From assembly GCA_934352055.1 (NCBI GenBank), contig CAKRJY010000001.1, forward strand, positions 372,001 to 436,000: a stretch of 64,000 nt of DNA. Direction: 5' to 3'. The notes below the pieces were generated by a model. The model did no database searches. It was not told the origin of the DNA and saw nothing but the letters and a program-made list of their open reading frames with translations. The stretch's first letter is position 1. The number at the start of each line of letters is the position of its first letter. The DNA comes from an uncultured Lachnospiraceae bacterium (GTDB lineage Bacteria; Bacillota; Clostridia; Lachnospirales; Lachnospiraceae). A program made the translations under genes and the position numbers. Positions 34,835-44,289 of the stretch are shown here, in pieces.

Positions 34835-34914
34835 CTCAGCCTCCAATTACTGTACTACATTCCTATCATAACGAACATTTGTGAACATTCCGTCAAATTC
34901 TGTCAGCAGGACTT

Positions 34915-36339
34915 CTATTCCTCCGGTATCGGATCTAACAGCGGTTCCATGCGAATTCCTGTCATTGTCTTCACAAATTCGATACGTTTTTGAAAATCTG
35001 TCATCTGTGCATATTGATCCATCAGGCGAACCGTCACGCCTGCATATACGGTATCGTATGCACGCACCGTTGCTTTACACCCAATCTCCATGAGTGCTTT
35101 GAGTTCCTCGTAACGGACATGAGCCTCCGCCACGATCGCCTCGTCACGAATCTTTACACGTAAAAGCTGCATACGCCTTGGATCTTCTTTGTAGGAAACA
35201 CCCTTCTTCTCAGAAAGAATGTCAAAATCTTCGATTCCCTGCTTAATTTTGGAAATATTCGCTTCCAGCTGTCGTATCTTATCTGACAAATCCGCCATTT
35301 CCTTGATGCGCTCCTCATCAATCCCCACCATAACATGGGTCACTGTACCAAATTTGTTGCCAATAATAAGCGATGATACGCCCTGCACCGCAGTCACATA
35401 ACCACCAATGATAGCCGAATGCTTTCCTGCTGTCGTGATTACCTTGGAATCACAATTGACAAGACAATTAAACAGAACATCTGCATGTAAATTACCCTTG
35501 CAGGAGACAATCGCATATTCTATAAACTCTGCCGTGATGTTTCCATCCGCATGAATGGTGGTGCGTTCGCCGCCTTTGACGCCACTCAAAAGGAAAATAT
35601 CCTTTCCCGCACGCAAATCACATAATTCCACCAGTCCATCGATGGTAATGGAACCAGTCGCATGAATACGGATGCCATTTTTAACGCCACCGTGAATCAC
35701 CACATCGCCCTTAAAGTCAATGTTTCCCACATTCATATCGGCATCCTGGTCAATCTCATACACCGGGGAAATCGTAATTCGATTTCCGTGTAGGACAATC
35801 TTGCCGTCCATATCCGCATAATAATATATGTTGTCTTCCGAACGATGAAAGCCACGGCCTCCCATCGGAGGCATATCACGCATCATACGCGGCTCAACTT
35901 CTTTGCCACGCACATTCATCCCCGGAGTTCCATGAACCGCCGGATGATACGTCGCAATCAAATCACCTTCGTGTACAACTTCTATGACCTTAATGCTTAA
36001 AAAGTCTGCCGAACCATCTGGGCGAATGGTCGGTTTTTTCGAGAAATCCTGGCTGAAATGATATTCATAATAGCCATTTGTGCCCTCAACGGGTTCCTTC
36101 CCCACCGCGACAATCAAATCGGTATCGTATGGAATATCCTTGCTCAAAGAAGCCAGCATATTACCATCAATGCCGTAAACAATCCCTTCGCTCGTCAAAA
36201 GCTTTTCCATCGTATCCATATCATACTCTGGAGCAGCTTCATCCACATCCGGAGATGGAAAACATACCGTCGCAAACATCCCCTTAGGATCAATATGAAA
36301 TTGGGGTTTTTTCATGTAAGGTGTCTGTGGCATACTCAT
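34915..36339 (-). CDS. FapA/DUF342-family polymer-forming protein
   Basis: A 474-residue protein. The N-terminal beta-rich region (about 1-165) carries the conserved VHGTPGMNVRGKEV motif. A right-handed beta-helix (about 175-340) with repeated GDVVIHGGV, GSITIDG, GNITAEF units follows, then a coiled coil (about 345-420) and a short tail. This is the FapA (flagellar assembly protein A, DUF342) layout. No flagellar genes are near, so a cytoskeletal or polar role is equally possible. The start is the ATG at 36339, with GGGGGAG upstream, rather than a TTG within that site. It begins 26 bases after the valS stop. Confidence 0.9.
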   Translation of the reverse strand: MSMPQTPYMKKPQFHIDPKGMFATVCFPSPDVDEAAPEYDMDTMEKLLTSEGIVYGIDGNMLASLSKDIPYDTDLIVAVGKEPVEGTNGYYEYHFSQDFSKKPTIRPDGSADFLSIKVIEVVHEGDLIATYHPAVHGTPGMNVRGKEVEPRMMRDMPPMGGRGFHRSEDNIYYYADMDGKIVLHGNRITISPVYEIDQDADMNVGNIDFKGDVVIHGGVKNGIRIHATGSITIDGLVELCDLRAGKDIFLLSGVKGGERTTIHADGNITAEFIEYAIVSCKGNLHADVLFNCLVNCDSKVITTAGKHSAIIGGYVTAVQGVSSLIIGNKFGTVTHVMVGIDEERIKEMADLSDKIRQLEANISKIKQGIEDFDILSEKKGVSYKEDPRRMQLLRVKIRDEAIVAEAHVRYEELKALMEIGCKATVRAYDTVYAGVTVRLMDQYAQMTDFQKRIEFVKTMTGIRMEPLLDPIPEE

Positions 36340-36365
36340 ATCATTCTCCCCCAAATGATTGATAA

Positions 36366-39020
36366 TTATTTCATCTGTGCAAGGCGCGCAACAACATCAT
36401 CCATCATCTGCTGATATTTATCCATTTTTGCACGTTCTTCTGCAACCTTATCAGCAGGAGCTTTGCTTAAGAATCTTTCATTGGAAAGCATTCCCTTACT
36501 ACGTGCAAGTTCTTTTTCCAATTTGGCTTTTTCTTTTGTCAGTCTTTCTTTTTCTTTTTCAAAATCCACTAAATCTTCGAGTGGAATATACATAACGGCA
36601 TCCGGAATCACTACAGAGACTGCATCTTCCGGTACGCTGTCTGTACCTGCCTGTACTAAAACTTCTGTTGCACCGGCAAGTGTCTGGTAAGATTCTACAA
36701 TATCGGTAAAAATCTGACGTACTTTTTCATCCTCTGAGGTAATGATAACCTTTGCCTTACGACTTGGTGGTACATCCATATCGGTGCGAAGATTACGCAT
36801 GCCACGTACAACGTCTTTTGCTCTGGCAATCATAGCTTCTTCTTCCGGATAATGACGCGCTGCATCGTATTCTGGCCATGCAGTCATCATAATGGTCTCT
36901 TCTTCCGGATGAAGTGTGCAGAAAATCTCCTCTGTAATAAATGGCATAAATGGATGTAACAGCTGTAATGCATCCGTAAGTACCTTCTTTAATGTCCAAA
37001 GCGCTGCATTTGCAGAAACCATATCCTCATCTTTGCGATACATACGAGGCTTTACAATCTCGATATACCAGTCGCAGAACTCATCCCAGATAAAGTTGTA
37101 TACCTTCTGAACAGCAATACCGAGTTCATATTTATCCATATTCTCGGTAACGTCTTTTGCCAGAGTATTGACCTGGGAAAGAATCCACTTATCAGCTACG
37201 GCAAGATCTTCTTCTGCCGGCTGGCTTAATTCTACGCCTTCTAAGTTCATCAGAATGAAACGGGATGCATTCCATACTTTATTTGCAAAGTTACGGCTCT
37301 GCTCTACACGCTCCCAGTAGAAACGCATATCATTTCCCGGTGCATTACCGGTAATCAGTGTCAGACGCAATGCATCTGCACCATATTTATCAATAACTTC
37401 CAATGGATCAATACCATTGCCGAGTGACTTACTCATCTTACGTCCCTGGGAATCACGCACCAGACCGTGAATCAATACGGTATGGAATGGTGACTTTCCG
37501 GTATGTGCATAGCCGGAGAATACCATACGTACAACCCAGAAGAAAATAATATCATATCCGGTAACTAAGACATCGGTTGGATAGAAGTAATCCAGATCTT
37601 CTGTCTTCTCCGGCCAGCCAAGGGTTGAGAATGGCCAAAGTGCAGATGAGAACCAGGTATCTAAGGTATCCTCATCCTGCTTCATGTGAACGCCGCCACA
37701 CTTCGGGCACTTTGTCGGTGCTTCTGATGCACGTGCGACTACAGTCTCGCCGCAGTCCTGACAATAGTAAGCAGGAATACGATGTCCCCACCATAGCTGT
37801 CTGGAAATACACCAGTCACGAATGTTCTCTAACCAGTGCAAATATGTCTTATCGTAATTCTTTGGAACAAACTGCAATTCGCCTGTCTTGATTGCCTCTA
37901 CCGCAGGTTTTGCCAATCCTTCCATGGCAACAAACCACTGTGGCTTAACCATTGGCTCCACTGTGGTCTTACATCTGTCATGGGTTCCTACGTTATGTAC
38001 GTGATCTTCGATGCCAACGAGAAGACCCATCTCATCCATCTTCTGAACGATGACCTTGCGGGCTTCATAGCGATCCATACCTTCGAATTCACCACCATTG
38101 CTGTTGATGGTAGCATCGTCATTTAAAATATTGATGACCGGAAGATTATGGCGCTTACCAACCTCGAAATCGTTCGGGTCATGTGCCGGTGTGATCTTAA
38201 CCACACCTGTTCCAAATTCCATATCTACATATTCGTCTGCTACAACCGGAATCTCGCGATTCATAAATGGAAGCATAACGGTCTTGCCAATGATATCCTG
38301 GTATCTTTCATCTGCAGGGTTTACTGCCACTGCAGTATCACCAAGCATTGTCTCAGGACGTGTCGTTGCAAATTCTACGTATCTGCCAGGTTCTCCGACA
38401 ATCTCATACTTCATGTGCCAGAAATGTCCAGCCTGCTCTACGTGTTCTACCTCTGCGTCTGAAATCGATGTCTGGCAAACCGGACACCAGTTGATGATGC
38501 GGTTGCCCTTGTAAATATAGCCCTCTTCATACAACTTAACAAAGATTTCCTCAACGGCCTTAGAGCAGCCTTCATCCATGGTAAAACGCTCTCTTTGCCA
38601 GTCTGCAGACGAACCCATACGCTTCAGCTGCTTGATGATGCGTCCGCCGTATTCTTCACGCCACTTCCAGCATTCATCCAAAAAGCCGTCGCGACCAAGG
38701 TCATCCTTGGAAACGCCCTGCTCTTTTAAATGTTCAATCACCTTGACCTCTGTAGCAATCGCTGCATGGTCTGTTCCCGGCTGCCAAAGAGCATTGTATC
38801 CCTGCATTCTCTTGTAGCGGATCAAAATATCCTGCATTGTGTTATCGAGGGCATGTCCCATGTGGAGCTGTCCTGTGATATTAGGAGGTGGCATAACGAT
38901 AGTAAACGGCTTTTTGCTGCGGTCTACCTCTGCATGGAAATATCCATTGTCCTCCCACTTTTTGTATAGTCTGTCTTCCAACCCACTTGGGTCATAAGTC
39001 TTTGCTAATTCCTTACTCAT
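36366..39020 (-). CDS. valS: Valyl-tRNA synthetase
   Basis: An 884-residue class I synthetase that charges tRNA-Val. The HIGH motif reads HMGH (in PPPNITGQLHMGHALD, about 45) and KMSKS is KMSKSLG near 525. The editing domain (GTGVVKITPAHDPNDFEVG) and a C-terminal coiled arm are present, as expected for ValRS. The leader (39021-39130) is too short for a T-box. Confidence 0.97.
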   Translation of the reverse strand: MSKELAKTYDPSGLEDRLYKKWEDNGYFHAEVDRSKKPFTIVMPPPNITGQLHMGHALDNTMQDILIRYKRMQGYNALWQPGTDHAAIATEVKVIEHLKEQGVSKDDLGRDGFLDECWKWREEYGGRIIKQLKRMGSSADWQRERFTMDEGCSKAVEEIFVKLYEEGYIYKGNRIINWCPVCQTSISDAEVEHVEQAGHFWHMKYEIVGEPGRYVEFATTRPETMLGDTAVAVNPADERYQDIIGKTVMLPFMNREIPVVADEYVDMEFGTGVVKITPAHDPNDFEVGKRHNLPVINILNDDATINSNGGEFEGMDRYEARKVIVQKMDEMGLLVGIEDHVHNVGTHDRCKTTVEPMVKPQWFVAMEGLAKPAVEAIKTGELQFVPKNYDKTYLHWLENIRDWCISRQLWWGHRIPAYYCQDCGETVVARASEAPTKCPKCGGVHMKQDEDTLDTWFSSALWPFSTLGWPEKTEDLDYFYPTDVLVTGYDIIFFWVVRMVFSGYAHTGKSPFHTVLIHGLVRDSQGRKMSKSLGNGIDPLEVIDKYGADALRLTLITGNAPGNDMRFYWERVEQSRNFANKVWNASRFILMNLEGVELSQPAEEDLAVADKWILSQVNTLAKDVTENMDKYELGIAVQKVYNFIWDEFCDWYIEIVKPRMYRKDEDMVSANAALWTLKKVLTDALQLLHPFMPFITEEIFCTLHPEEETIMMTAWPEYDAARHYPEEEAMIARAKDVVRGMRNLRTDMDVPPSRKAKVIITSEDEKVRQIFTDIVESYQTLAGATEVLVQAGTDSVPEDAVSVVIPDAVMYIPLEDLVDFEKEKERLTKEKAKLEKELARSKGMLSNERFLSKAPADKVAEERAKMDKYQQMMDDVVARLAQMK

Positions 39021-39115
39021 GTTATCTATATTATCCTTTCTGCATAGGCAGTTTTTATTCCTGGCCTATGTTACCATCTTATCTATATTATCTTATCGGG
39101 AAACAGGGGAAAAAT
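39021..39115 (-). promoter_or_regulatory. valS promoter and leader hairpin
   Basis: A TTGATT (-35) and TAAGAT (-10) spaced by 17 bp lie at about 39079-39107. The leader contains a hairpin with CATAGG/CCTATG ends and CCAG/CTG inner stem (39043-39070). A repeated TTATCTATATTATC occurs at 39022 and 39079. No T-box is seen. Confidence 0.5.
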
Positions 39116-39130
39116 CAACTGTGATTTTGC

Positions 39131-40024
39131 CTATTCGCGATTAAATCCATACGGTGTTTTGCTGCGCATTTTGAAAATAAAGTTCGATATAAAAATATCC
39201 GGGTTTTGCAAAGTCAAAACCAGCTTTTTTGCTATGCCGCCACTGCGGAAAGCATCCTTGTAACGAATCATCCGGCGCAGCAGTGCAATGTCCTTGTCAC
39301 CGATCGCTTTTTCCGTCTCCAGATAGGTGATAAATTCATAGGATGATGCGTCCATCTTCTTGGCATCTGCCGACAGGTTCTGTGCCGTATAATGGTGCAC
39401 ATAAAGCGGCTCATCCACGAAAGAAAACGGTGTTTTTTTCGCCAATAAAAGAATCCATAAGAAATAATCATCCGAACCATTCTTTTTGCAGATGTGTGTT
39501 GTCCAAAACGTTGGTATGCTTGCTTTTGGAATCAGGCATTGTCCCGGCGATACAATCTGATTTCCCACGCGCAGATAGGTCTTATAGTCCCCAACAAGCT
39601 TCTTATGGTAGGCGGTGCGATACCACAAAACCTCGCCATCCTTTTGCTCCATGACAGCATTGGAAACCAGCACCTTATCTGCCTTCGTCTGGTATTTTTT
39701 CATAGTCGCAATAAACGTTGCAACGGCATCCTCCCGCAAGCGGTCATCCTGATCGAGAAAAATCACATAGTCGCCTGTGCAAAGAGAAAGTCCGCGTACA
39801 CGCGCCGCATGAATCCCGCCATTTTGGGGCTGGTCGTATACCTTGATATTACAATCGCCACCATCATCCGGTAATATCACCGCTTCTTCGGGACTGTCAT
39901 TGATGATCAGCACTTCCAGTTCATCTTCCTTTTCCAGATGACATTGGTTGGCGCATATCATTTTTTTATAATCCGCCATATAGGCATTGCCTTTGTAAAA
40001 GGCAGTAATCACACTTACTTTCAT
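39131..40024 (-). CDS. Family 2 glycosyltransferase
   Basis: A 297-residue GT-A enzyme: N-terminal strand MKVSVITAFYKGNAY, nucleotide-binding Asp in LIINDSPEE, DxD-like FLDQDDR (near 92). The ATG at 40024 shares a base with the TAA stop of the DUF4422 gene (TAATG), which fixes the start and implies coupling. Together they form a two-gene glycosyl-transfer operon for a surface glycan. Acceptor and donor unknown. Confidence 0.87.
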   Translation of the reverse strand: MKVSVITAFYKGNAYMADYKKMICANQCHLEKEDELEVLIINDSPEEAVILPDDGGDCNIKVYDQPQNGGIHAARVRGLSLCTGDYVIFLDQDDRLREDAVATFIATMKKYQTKADKVLVSNAVMEQKDGEVLWYRTAYHKKLVGDYKTYLRVGNQIVSPGQCLIPKASIPTFWTTHICKKNGSDDYFLWILLLAKKTPFSFVDEPLYVHHYTAQNLSADAKKMDASSYEFITYLETEKAIGDKDIALLRRMIRYKDAFRSGGIAKKLVLTLQNPDIFISNFIFKMRSKTPYGFNRE

Positions 40025-40839
40025 TAAAAACTCGCTCCGTATTTCTTTCCAAAGAACTTTGCTTTGAGGAAGGCTCCTCCTTTTTTCACCCAATTGATGG
40101 GTTCCATATGCATCGTAGCAACTTCATGTACACGTGGTGCCGTGTTCTCCTCCTGCGCATGCATCAGCCACACATTAAATAAAATCTCACTGACACGACC
40201 AAATAATCGCGCTTCAAACGCACTCATATGCGCTAAGTCGTCCTGTAATTTTTCTTCCAATTCTTCCAAAATTGGAAACAGCCAGCTGCAATAGGCATCC
40301 AGATATTCCTTCCTCATGATACACATATTAAACATATAGCCCCAAGTTGATGCGTATACTTTTTTGCACGCCGCATCATACGCCGGGCACTGCTTGTGGA
40401 TAATCTGCTGCGCCAGATCCAGATGCTTTGCATCGAGTGTATGTGCATAATGCGAATACAACGATTCAATATAATACTTACGCTTTGCCGGTACGACAAT
40501 GTCATACTGCTCCATAAGTGCTTCTGCTTCAGATGAACAAAGCACACACGCCATCAAATCATCTGCATGCTCCTTTTGAAAACTGCGGTCTTTGACGGTA
40601 AAGTATCTCCGGTAATGCACCAGCCCAATCGCATCTGCGTCCAGATTCTTCCACGCCCAATAAAGACCCGTCAACTCACAATACATCGGATTCTTAGACG
40701 ATATATTCTCGCCTGTATTATCGCGGGTAAGCCCCGGAATCATATCTTTTCCTTCGGCTCCCACGTGAAGCGGCAGATAAACCGATTCCTCTGGCGTTTT
40801 ATATGGTTTGTGCATCGCAATGATGATCTTTGTCGTCAT
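40024..40839 (-). CDS. DUF4422 glycosyltransferase-like protein
   Basis: A 271-residue protein opening TTKIIIAMHKPYKTP, with the DUF4422 hallmark NPMYCELTGLYWAWKN and GLVHYRRYF. DUF4422 proteins occur in capsule and exopolysaccharide clusters. GGAGAGGG lies before the ATG. First gene of a pair with the GT2 gene. Confidence 0.85.
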   Translation of the reverse strand: MTTKIIIAMHKPYKTPEESVYLPLHVGAEGKDMIPGLTRDNTGENISSKNPMYCELTGLYWAWKNLDADAIGLVHYRRYFTVKDRSFQKEHADDLMACVLCSSEAEALMEQYDIVVPAKRKYYIESLYSHYAHTLDAKHLDLAQQIIHKQCPAYDAACKKVYASTWGYMFNMCIMRKEYLDAYCSWLFPILEELEEKLQDDLAHMSAFEARLFGRVSEILFNVWLMHAQEENTAPRVHEVATMHMEPINWVKKGGAFLKAKFFGKKYGASF

Positions 40840-40896
40840 AAATCCCTCTCCAAATCATAGTTTTTTCCATTATAGCATAATATAGAAACAACGTAA

Positions 40897-40935
40897 AAGG
40901 ACACTGTAGAGCCTCTTCACTCTCACAGTGTCCTT
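40897..40935 (-). terminator. Terminator after the small valine-rich membrane gene
   Basis: An 11-bp perfect stem (AAGGACACTGT/ACAGTGTCCTT) followed by TTACGTTGTTT on the minus strand. It ends the unit begun by araR, araA and/or the small gene at 40994-41140. Confidence 0.65.
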
Positions 40936-40993
40936 CTGTCTTCTCATCGCAACATAATCACGCAGTATCCTTCTTTCTTCTCATACAACGCAA

Positions 40994-41140
40994 TCACGCG
41001 TCGCCATCGTCATCATCTGCAATCGTATTTGCAACCGCTGCACTCGCACCAGCCACCGCCGATACCACAACAACCACGGCTACAATCACAACAAATAAAA
41101 TCAGTATAGCAAAAAAGATCAAAAAACCCATCTCCGTCAT
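40994..41140 (-). CDS. 48-residue membrane protein, Val/Ala-rich with acidic tail
   Basis: Reads MTEMGFLIFFAILILFVVIV, then AVVVVVSAVAGASAAVA, ending NTIADDDDGDA. It is a single long transmembrane helix with a short polar end. GGAGG lies eight bases upstream of the ATG, and a terminator follows at 40897-40935. Apart from this gene, the 370-base stretch between araA and the DUF4422 gene holds no other feature I can support. Function unknown. Confidence 0.7.
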   Translation of the reverse strand: MTEMGFLIFFAILILFVVIVAVVVVVSAVAGASAAVANTIADDDDGDA

Positions 41141-41209
41141 CTTACCTACCTCCAAATAAACAACTGTCTATAGTATAACACAATGTGACGGATTTTCCAT
41201 AGTTTCGTT

Positions 41210-42709
41210 TTATTTTCTATAGAATACAGAATTCCAGTTCAGTTCATTCTTAAACTGACGGATATTGGTATCCTTATCAATGTAAACAGCTTCAATACCC
41301 ATGTTTGCAGCCCAATCTCCCATCTGCTCTGCTGTCAAATCATAAGAGAATGCTGTATGATGTGCACCCCCCGCCAAAATCCATGCTTCCGTACCAACCT
41401 TTAAGTTTGGCTGTGGTGTCCAGAATGCCGTTGCAACCGGAAGTTTTGGCATTGGTTTCTCCGTCTTTTTGCAATCCACATCGTTAATAATGAGACGGAA
41501 GCGATCGCCCAAATCAATCAACGAAGTCGCAATTGCAGGTCCTGTCTTAGAAGTAAATACAAGTCTTGCCGGATCTTCACGCTCTCCCATACTCAATGGC
41601 TGCTCTTTAATCGCAATGCGTCCATCCGCAATTGACGGACAAACCTCAAGCATATGCGCTTCCAATACACCCTCTTTTCCAGGAACCAGATTGTATGTGT
41701 AATCTTCCATAAACGACGTTCCCTTTGCATCTTTCACACCCTGGGTCATAATCTTCATTACACGAACCATGGCAGCTGTCTTCCAGTCACCTTCCGCACC
41801 AAATCCATAGCCTTTTTCCATCAGACGCTGAATTGCAAGTCCTGGCAACTGTTTTAATCCACCCAGATCGCCAAAGTGTGTTACGATTGCCTGATAATTT
41901 CTTTCTTCCAAAAATCTCTCGAATCCGATTTCAATACCAGCCTGTACTGCCACATGCTGACGGAATTCCTTTTCATCTCTTCCCTCCAGCAAAATATCAT
42001 ATTTGCTGTAGTATTCCTCAACCAAAGTATCAATATCCGCCTGCGATACCGCATTGACAGCTTCCACGATTTCATTCACCGGATAAGCATCTACTTCCCA
42101 GCCAAATTTAATCTGTGCTTCTACTTTATCGCCCTCTGTTACAGCAACATTTCTCATATTGTCCGCAACACGCATTACACGAACATGGCTGCTTTCAATA
42201 ACACCAACTGCCGTACACATCCAGGCACCGATTTGTTTTTGCACCTCTGCGTCTTCCCAATAACCAGCTACCACCTTGCGCTCCATACCCAGGCGGCTGA
42301 AAATATGACCATATTCACGGTCACCATGTGCTGACTGGTTTTCATTCATAAAATCCATGTCGATCGTGTCATATGGGATTTCGCGGTTAAACTGTGTATG
42401 TAAATGTAATAATGGTTTACGCAGTTCCTGTAATCCTAAAATCCAGGATTTTGCCGGCGAAAATGTATGCATCCAGGTAATGATACCTGCACAATTTTCA
42501 TCTGTATTTGCCTCGTTAAACGTTCTACGAATCACTTCATTTGTAATCATCGTAGGCTTCCAGACAACTTCATAAGGAAGATTGCCAGACTTATTCAAAG
42601 CCTCAACAATAATCTTTGCATGTTCTGCCACATGCGCCAGACATTCATCTCCATATAGATCCTGCGATCCTGTACAAAACCAAAACCGATATTTTTTCTG
42701 CTCTAACAT
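41210..42709 (-). CDS. araA: L-arabinose isomerase
   Basis: A 499-residue enzyme converting L-arabinose to L-ribulose. The start is the ATG at 42709, with AAAGGAG seven bases upstream. The metal and substrate ligands fall in the expected motifs: Glu in EGDWKTAAM, Glu in SFMEDYTY, His in AHMLEVCP and His in GGAHHTAFS. araB and araD are not in the window. It follows araR on the same strand. Confidence 0.97.
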   Translation of the reverse strand: MLEQKKYRFWFCTGSQDLYGDECLAHVAEHAKIIVEALNKSGNLPYEVVWKPTMITNEVIRRTFNEANTDENCAGIITWMHTFSPAKSWILGLQELRKPLLHLHTQFNREIPYDTIDMDFMNENQSAHGDREYGHIFSRLGMERKVVAGYWEDAEVQKQIGAWMCTAVGVIESSHVRVMRVADNMRNVAVTEGDKVEAQIKFGWEVDAYPVNEIVEAVNAVSQADIDTLVEEYYSKYDILLEGRDEKEFRQHVAVQAGIEIGFERFLEERNYQAIVTHFGDLGGLKQLPGLAIQRLMEKGYGFGAEGDWKTAAMVRVMKIMTQGVKDAKGTSFMEDYTYNLVPGKEGVLEAHMLEVCPSIADGRIAIKEQPLSMGEREDPARLVFTSKTGPAIATSLIDLGDRFRLIINDVDCKKTEKPMPKLPVATAFWTPQPNLKVGTEAWILAGGAHHTAFSYDLTAEQMGDWAANMGIEAVYIDKDTNIRQFKNELNWNSVFYRK

Positions 42710-42756
42710 ATCTGCTCCTTTCACACCCAAGACGGATGCATCACTTTTGTTTATTT

Positions 42757-43860
42757 TTACTCTTTTGTAAGATCGCGCACCGAATTTCCTTCACATATCT
42801 GCACTGGGAAATGGTAGGAGTAATTTTTCTCCTGCCAATGGTCATCCTCCATCATGCGCAAAAGATTTTTGGCTGCGATACGTCCCAATTTAAATTTCGG
42901 ATGAATGGCAGAAACCAATGTCACTTCCTGATTTAGCTGCAACTGTGCATCATCAAACGACACAATCGAAACATCTTTTGGAACCGACAACCCACGGTCT
43001 GTCAAAAAATCCATATAATAGTTTGCCACCTCATCGTTATAGGTCATAATGGCTGTACATTCCTTTGTTCTTCGGTAAAAACGAAGGAATCCCTTTTTAC
43101 TCAACTTTTCGTCCATATCCTTCGTCGAATACCAACGGATACAATCATCATCAAACTGCACACCATAATCTGACAAACATTGAATAAATCCTTTATAACG
43201 CTCTACCCCTTGTATATCATCATACTTAAAGATGCCACCAATCTTACGGTGCCCGGCAACAATCAGCTTCTCCACCAATTGGTATGCCGCTTTGGAATCT
43301 TCCATTTGTACGCTGTCAAACACCATATTTTCATAGCTGTTATGGATAAAAATCGTTGGAATATTGCGTCTTCGGATCTCCTCATATAACCGGATATTCG
43401 GATTTGGAAATGCCGATCTGGAGCCTTCAATGATCAGACCGGATACATCACTTTTCAGTAATCCTTCCAAAAAAACCGCCTCATCATTCAGTCGATTTCT
43501 CGTGACTGCCACTTCGATTCCATACCCTTTTTCTGCCAAAGCCGCCTCTATTCCATCATAAATACTTGGGAAAAGATAATCGTTATAATAACTGAGGAGA
43601 AGACCAACGCGTTTGCCATCATCGCCGTAATTATCACTTTCATAGGACACATACGTACCGCTTCCGCGCACACGTCGAATCAGGCCTTCTTCCTCTAATT
43701 GTTGTAGTGCTGTACGAACCGTTTGTCTGGAATAGCCAAACTTTTTCTGTAAAATTGTTTCCGATGGAAACTTCACCTCATTTTTCATAACACCACTGGT
43801 AATCATTGTGTGTGCCCAGTGATAAAGTTTTTGGTATTTCAGATTGTCCGTACTTTGCAT
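42757..43860 (-). CDS. araR: Arabinose repressor, GntR-LacI chimera
   Basis: A 367-residue regulator: GntR-type winged helix (residues 1-70; FPSETILQKKFGYSRQTVR...GSGTYVS) fused to a LacI/periplasmic-binding-protein effector domain (about 85-365). This hybrid is specific to AraR-type repressors, which release DNA on binding L-arabinose. It lies 47 bases upstream of araA, and its own promoter is TTGAAA-N17-TATAAT (43903-43931). Confidence 0.93.
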   Translation of the reverse strand: MQSTDNLKYQKLYHWAHTMITSGVMKNEVKFPSETILQKKFGYSRQTVRTALQQLEEEGLIRRVRGSGTYVSYESDNYGDDGKRVGLLLSYYNDYLFPSIYDGIEAALAEKGYGIEVAVTRNRLNDEAVFLEGLLKSDVSGLIIEGSRSAFPNPNIRLYEEIRRRNIPTIFIHNSYENMVFDSVQMEDSKAAYQLVEKLIVAGHRKIGGIFKYDDIQGVERYKGFIQCLSDYGVQFDDDCIRWYSTKDMDEKLSKKGFLRFYRRTKECTAIMTYNDEVANYYMDFLTDRGLSVPKDVSIVSFDDAQLQLNQEVTLVSAIHPKFKLGRIAAKNLLRMMEDDHWQEKNYSYHFPVQICEGNSVRDLTKE

Positions 43861-43902
43861 AAATTTTCCACCTACATTGGACGTATTTGTTTTATGCCAT
43901 AA

Positions 43903-43931
43903 ATTATAGTGAAGGCTTTTTCATTTTTCAA
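43903..43931 (-). promoter_or_regulatory. araR-araA promoter
   Basis: TTGAAA (43926-43931), 17 bp and TATAAT (43903-43908) on the minus strand, 43 bases upstream of the araR start. Confidence 0.8.
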
Positions 43932-43934
43932 TAA

Positions 43935-44224
43935 AATACAACAGAAATCTTTTTCAGAGTTGTATTGTAATGTGGTATTGTATACACAATTATACACCTT
44001 TTTCCCTCTGCTTTTGTGCACATCAACAGCCATTTGTACATCACTAAACCACATAACGCCATCTTTTTGTGCATTTTGTCTTTCCCAAATGGAGAATCGC
44101 CACAGCAGACAATACAACTTTTGTATCTGCATCAGTTGTATGCTTTTTATTTTTTTCATCATACAACCTTTTCCATATCCTACCATCGTTTTCATTGACG
44201 CAGATGTCTTTACCGTTGTATAAT
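43935..44224. promoter_or_regulatory. Cluster of TTGTAT/ATACAA motifs, likely AraR operators, plus divergent promoter
   Basis: The 429-base gap between araR and the HPr-like gene is rich in TTGTAT/ATACAA: a spaced inverted pair AATACAAC...GTTGTATT (43935-43966), TTGTATACACAA (43978-43989), the palindrome ATACAACTTTTGTAT (44112-44126) and others at 44137, 44160 and 44215. AraR operators in Bacillus have TTGTACGTACAA-like cores, so AraR binding is likely. The plus-strand promoter of the HPr-like gene is TTGACG (44195-44200), 18 bp, TATAAT (44219-44224). Open frames here lack starts and I treat them as non-coding. Confidence 0.5.
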
Positions 44225-44241
44225 GTTATCATAAAAAAAAT

Positions 44242-44266
44242 GTCGTCAATTGTTAGCGGACGACAA
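44242..44266 (+). promoter_or_regulatory. Leader hairpin before the HPr-like gene
   Basis: TGTCGTC pairs with GACGACA (7 bp) around an 11-base loop in the 5' untranslated region, ending ~12 bases before the AAGGAG site. It could tune translation or mRNA stability. Confidence 0.45.
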
Positions 44267-44289
44267 TACACAAAAAGGAGATTCCGTTT

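Noticed and set aside
39021..39130. T-box leader upstream of valS
   Set aside because: The gap is only ~110 bases, with a simple hairpin and no T-box motif or terminator.
40897..40990. Imperfect repeats of a CTTCT-TCTTCTCAT-ACGCAATCACGC type next to the small membrane gene
   Set aside because: Only about two weak copies; the perfect stem at 40897-40935 is sufficiently explained as a terminator.
43872..44271. Two minus-strand open frames (107 and 75 codons) between araR and the HPr-like gene
   Set aside because: No ribosome-binding sites, unlikely composition, and they overlap promoters and operator-like motifs.
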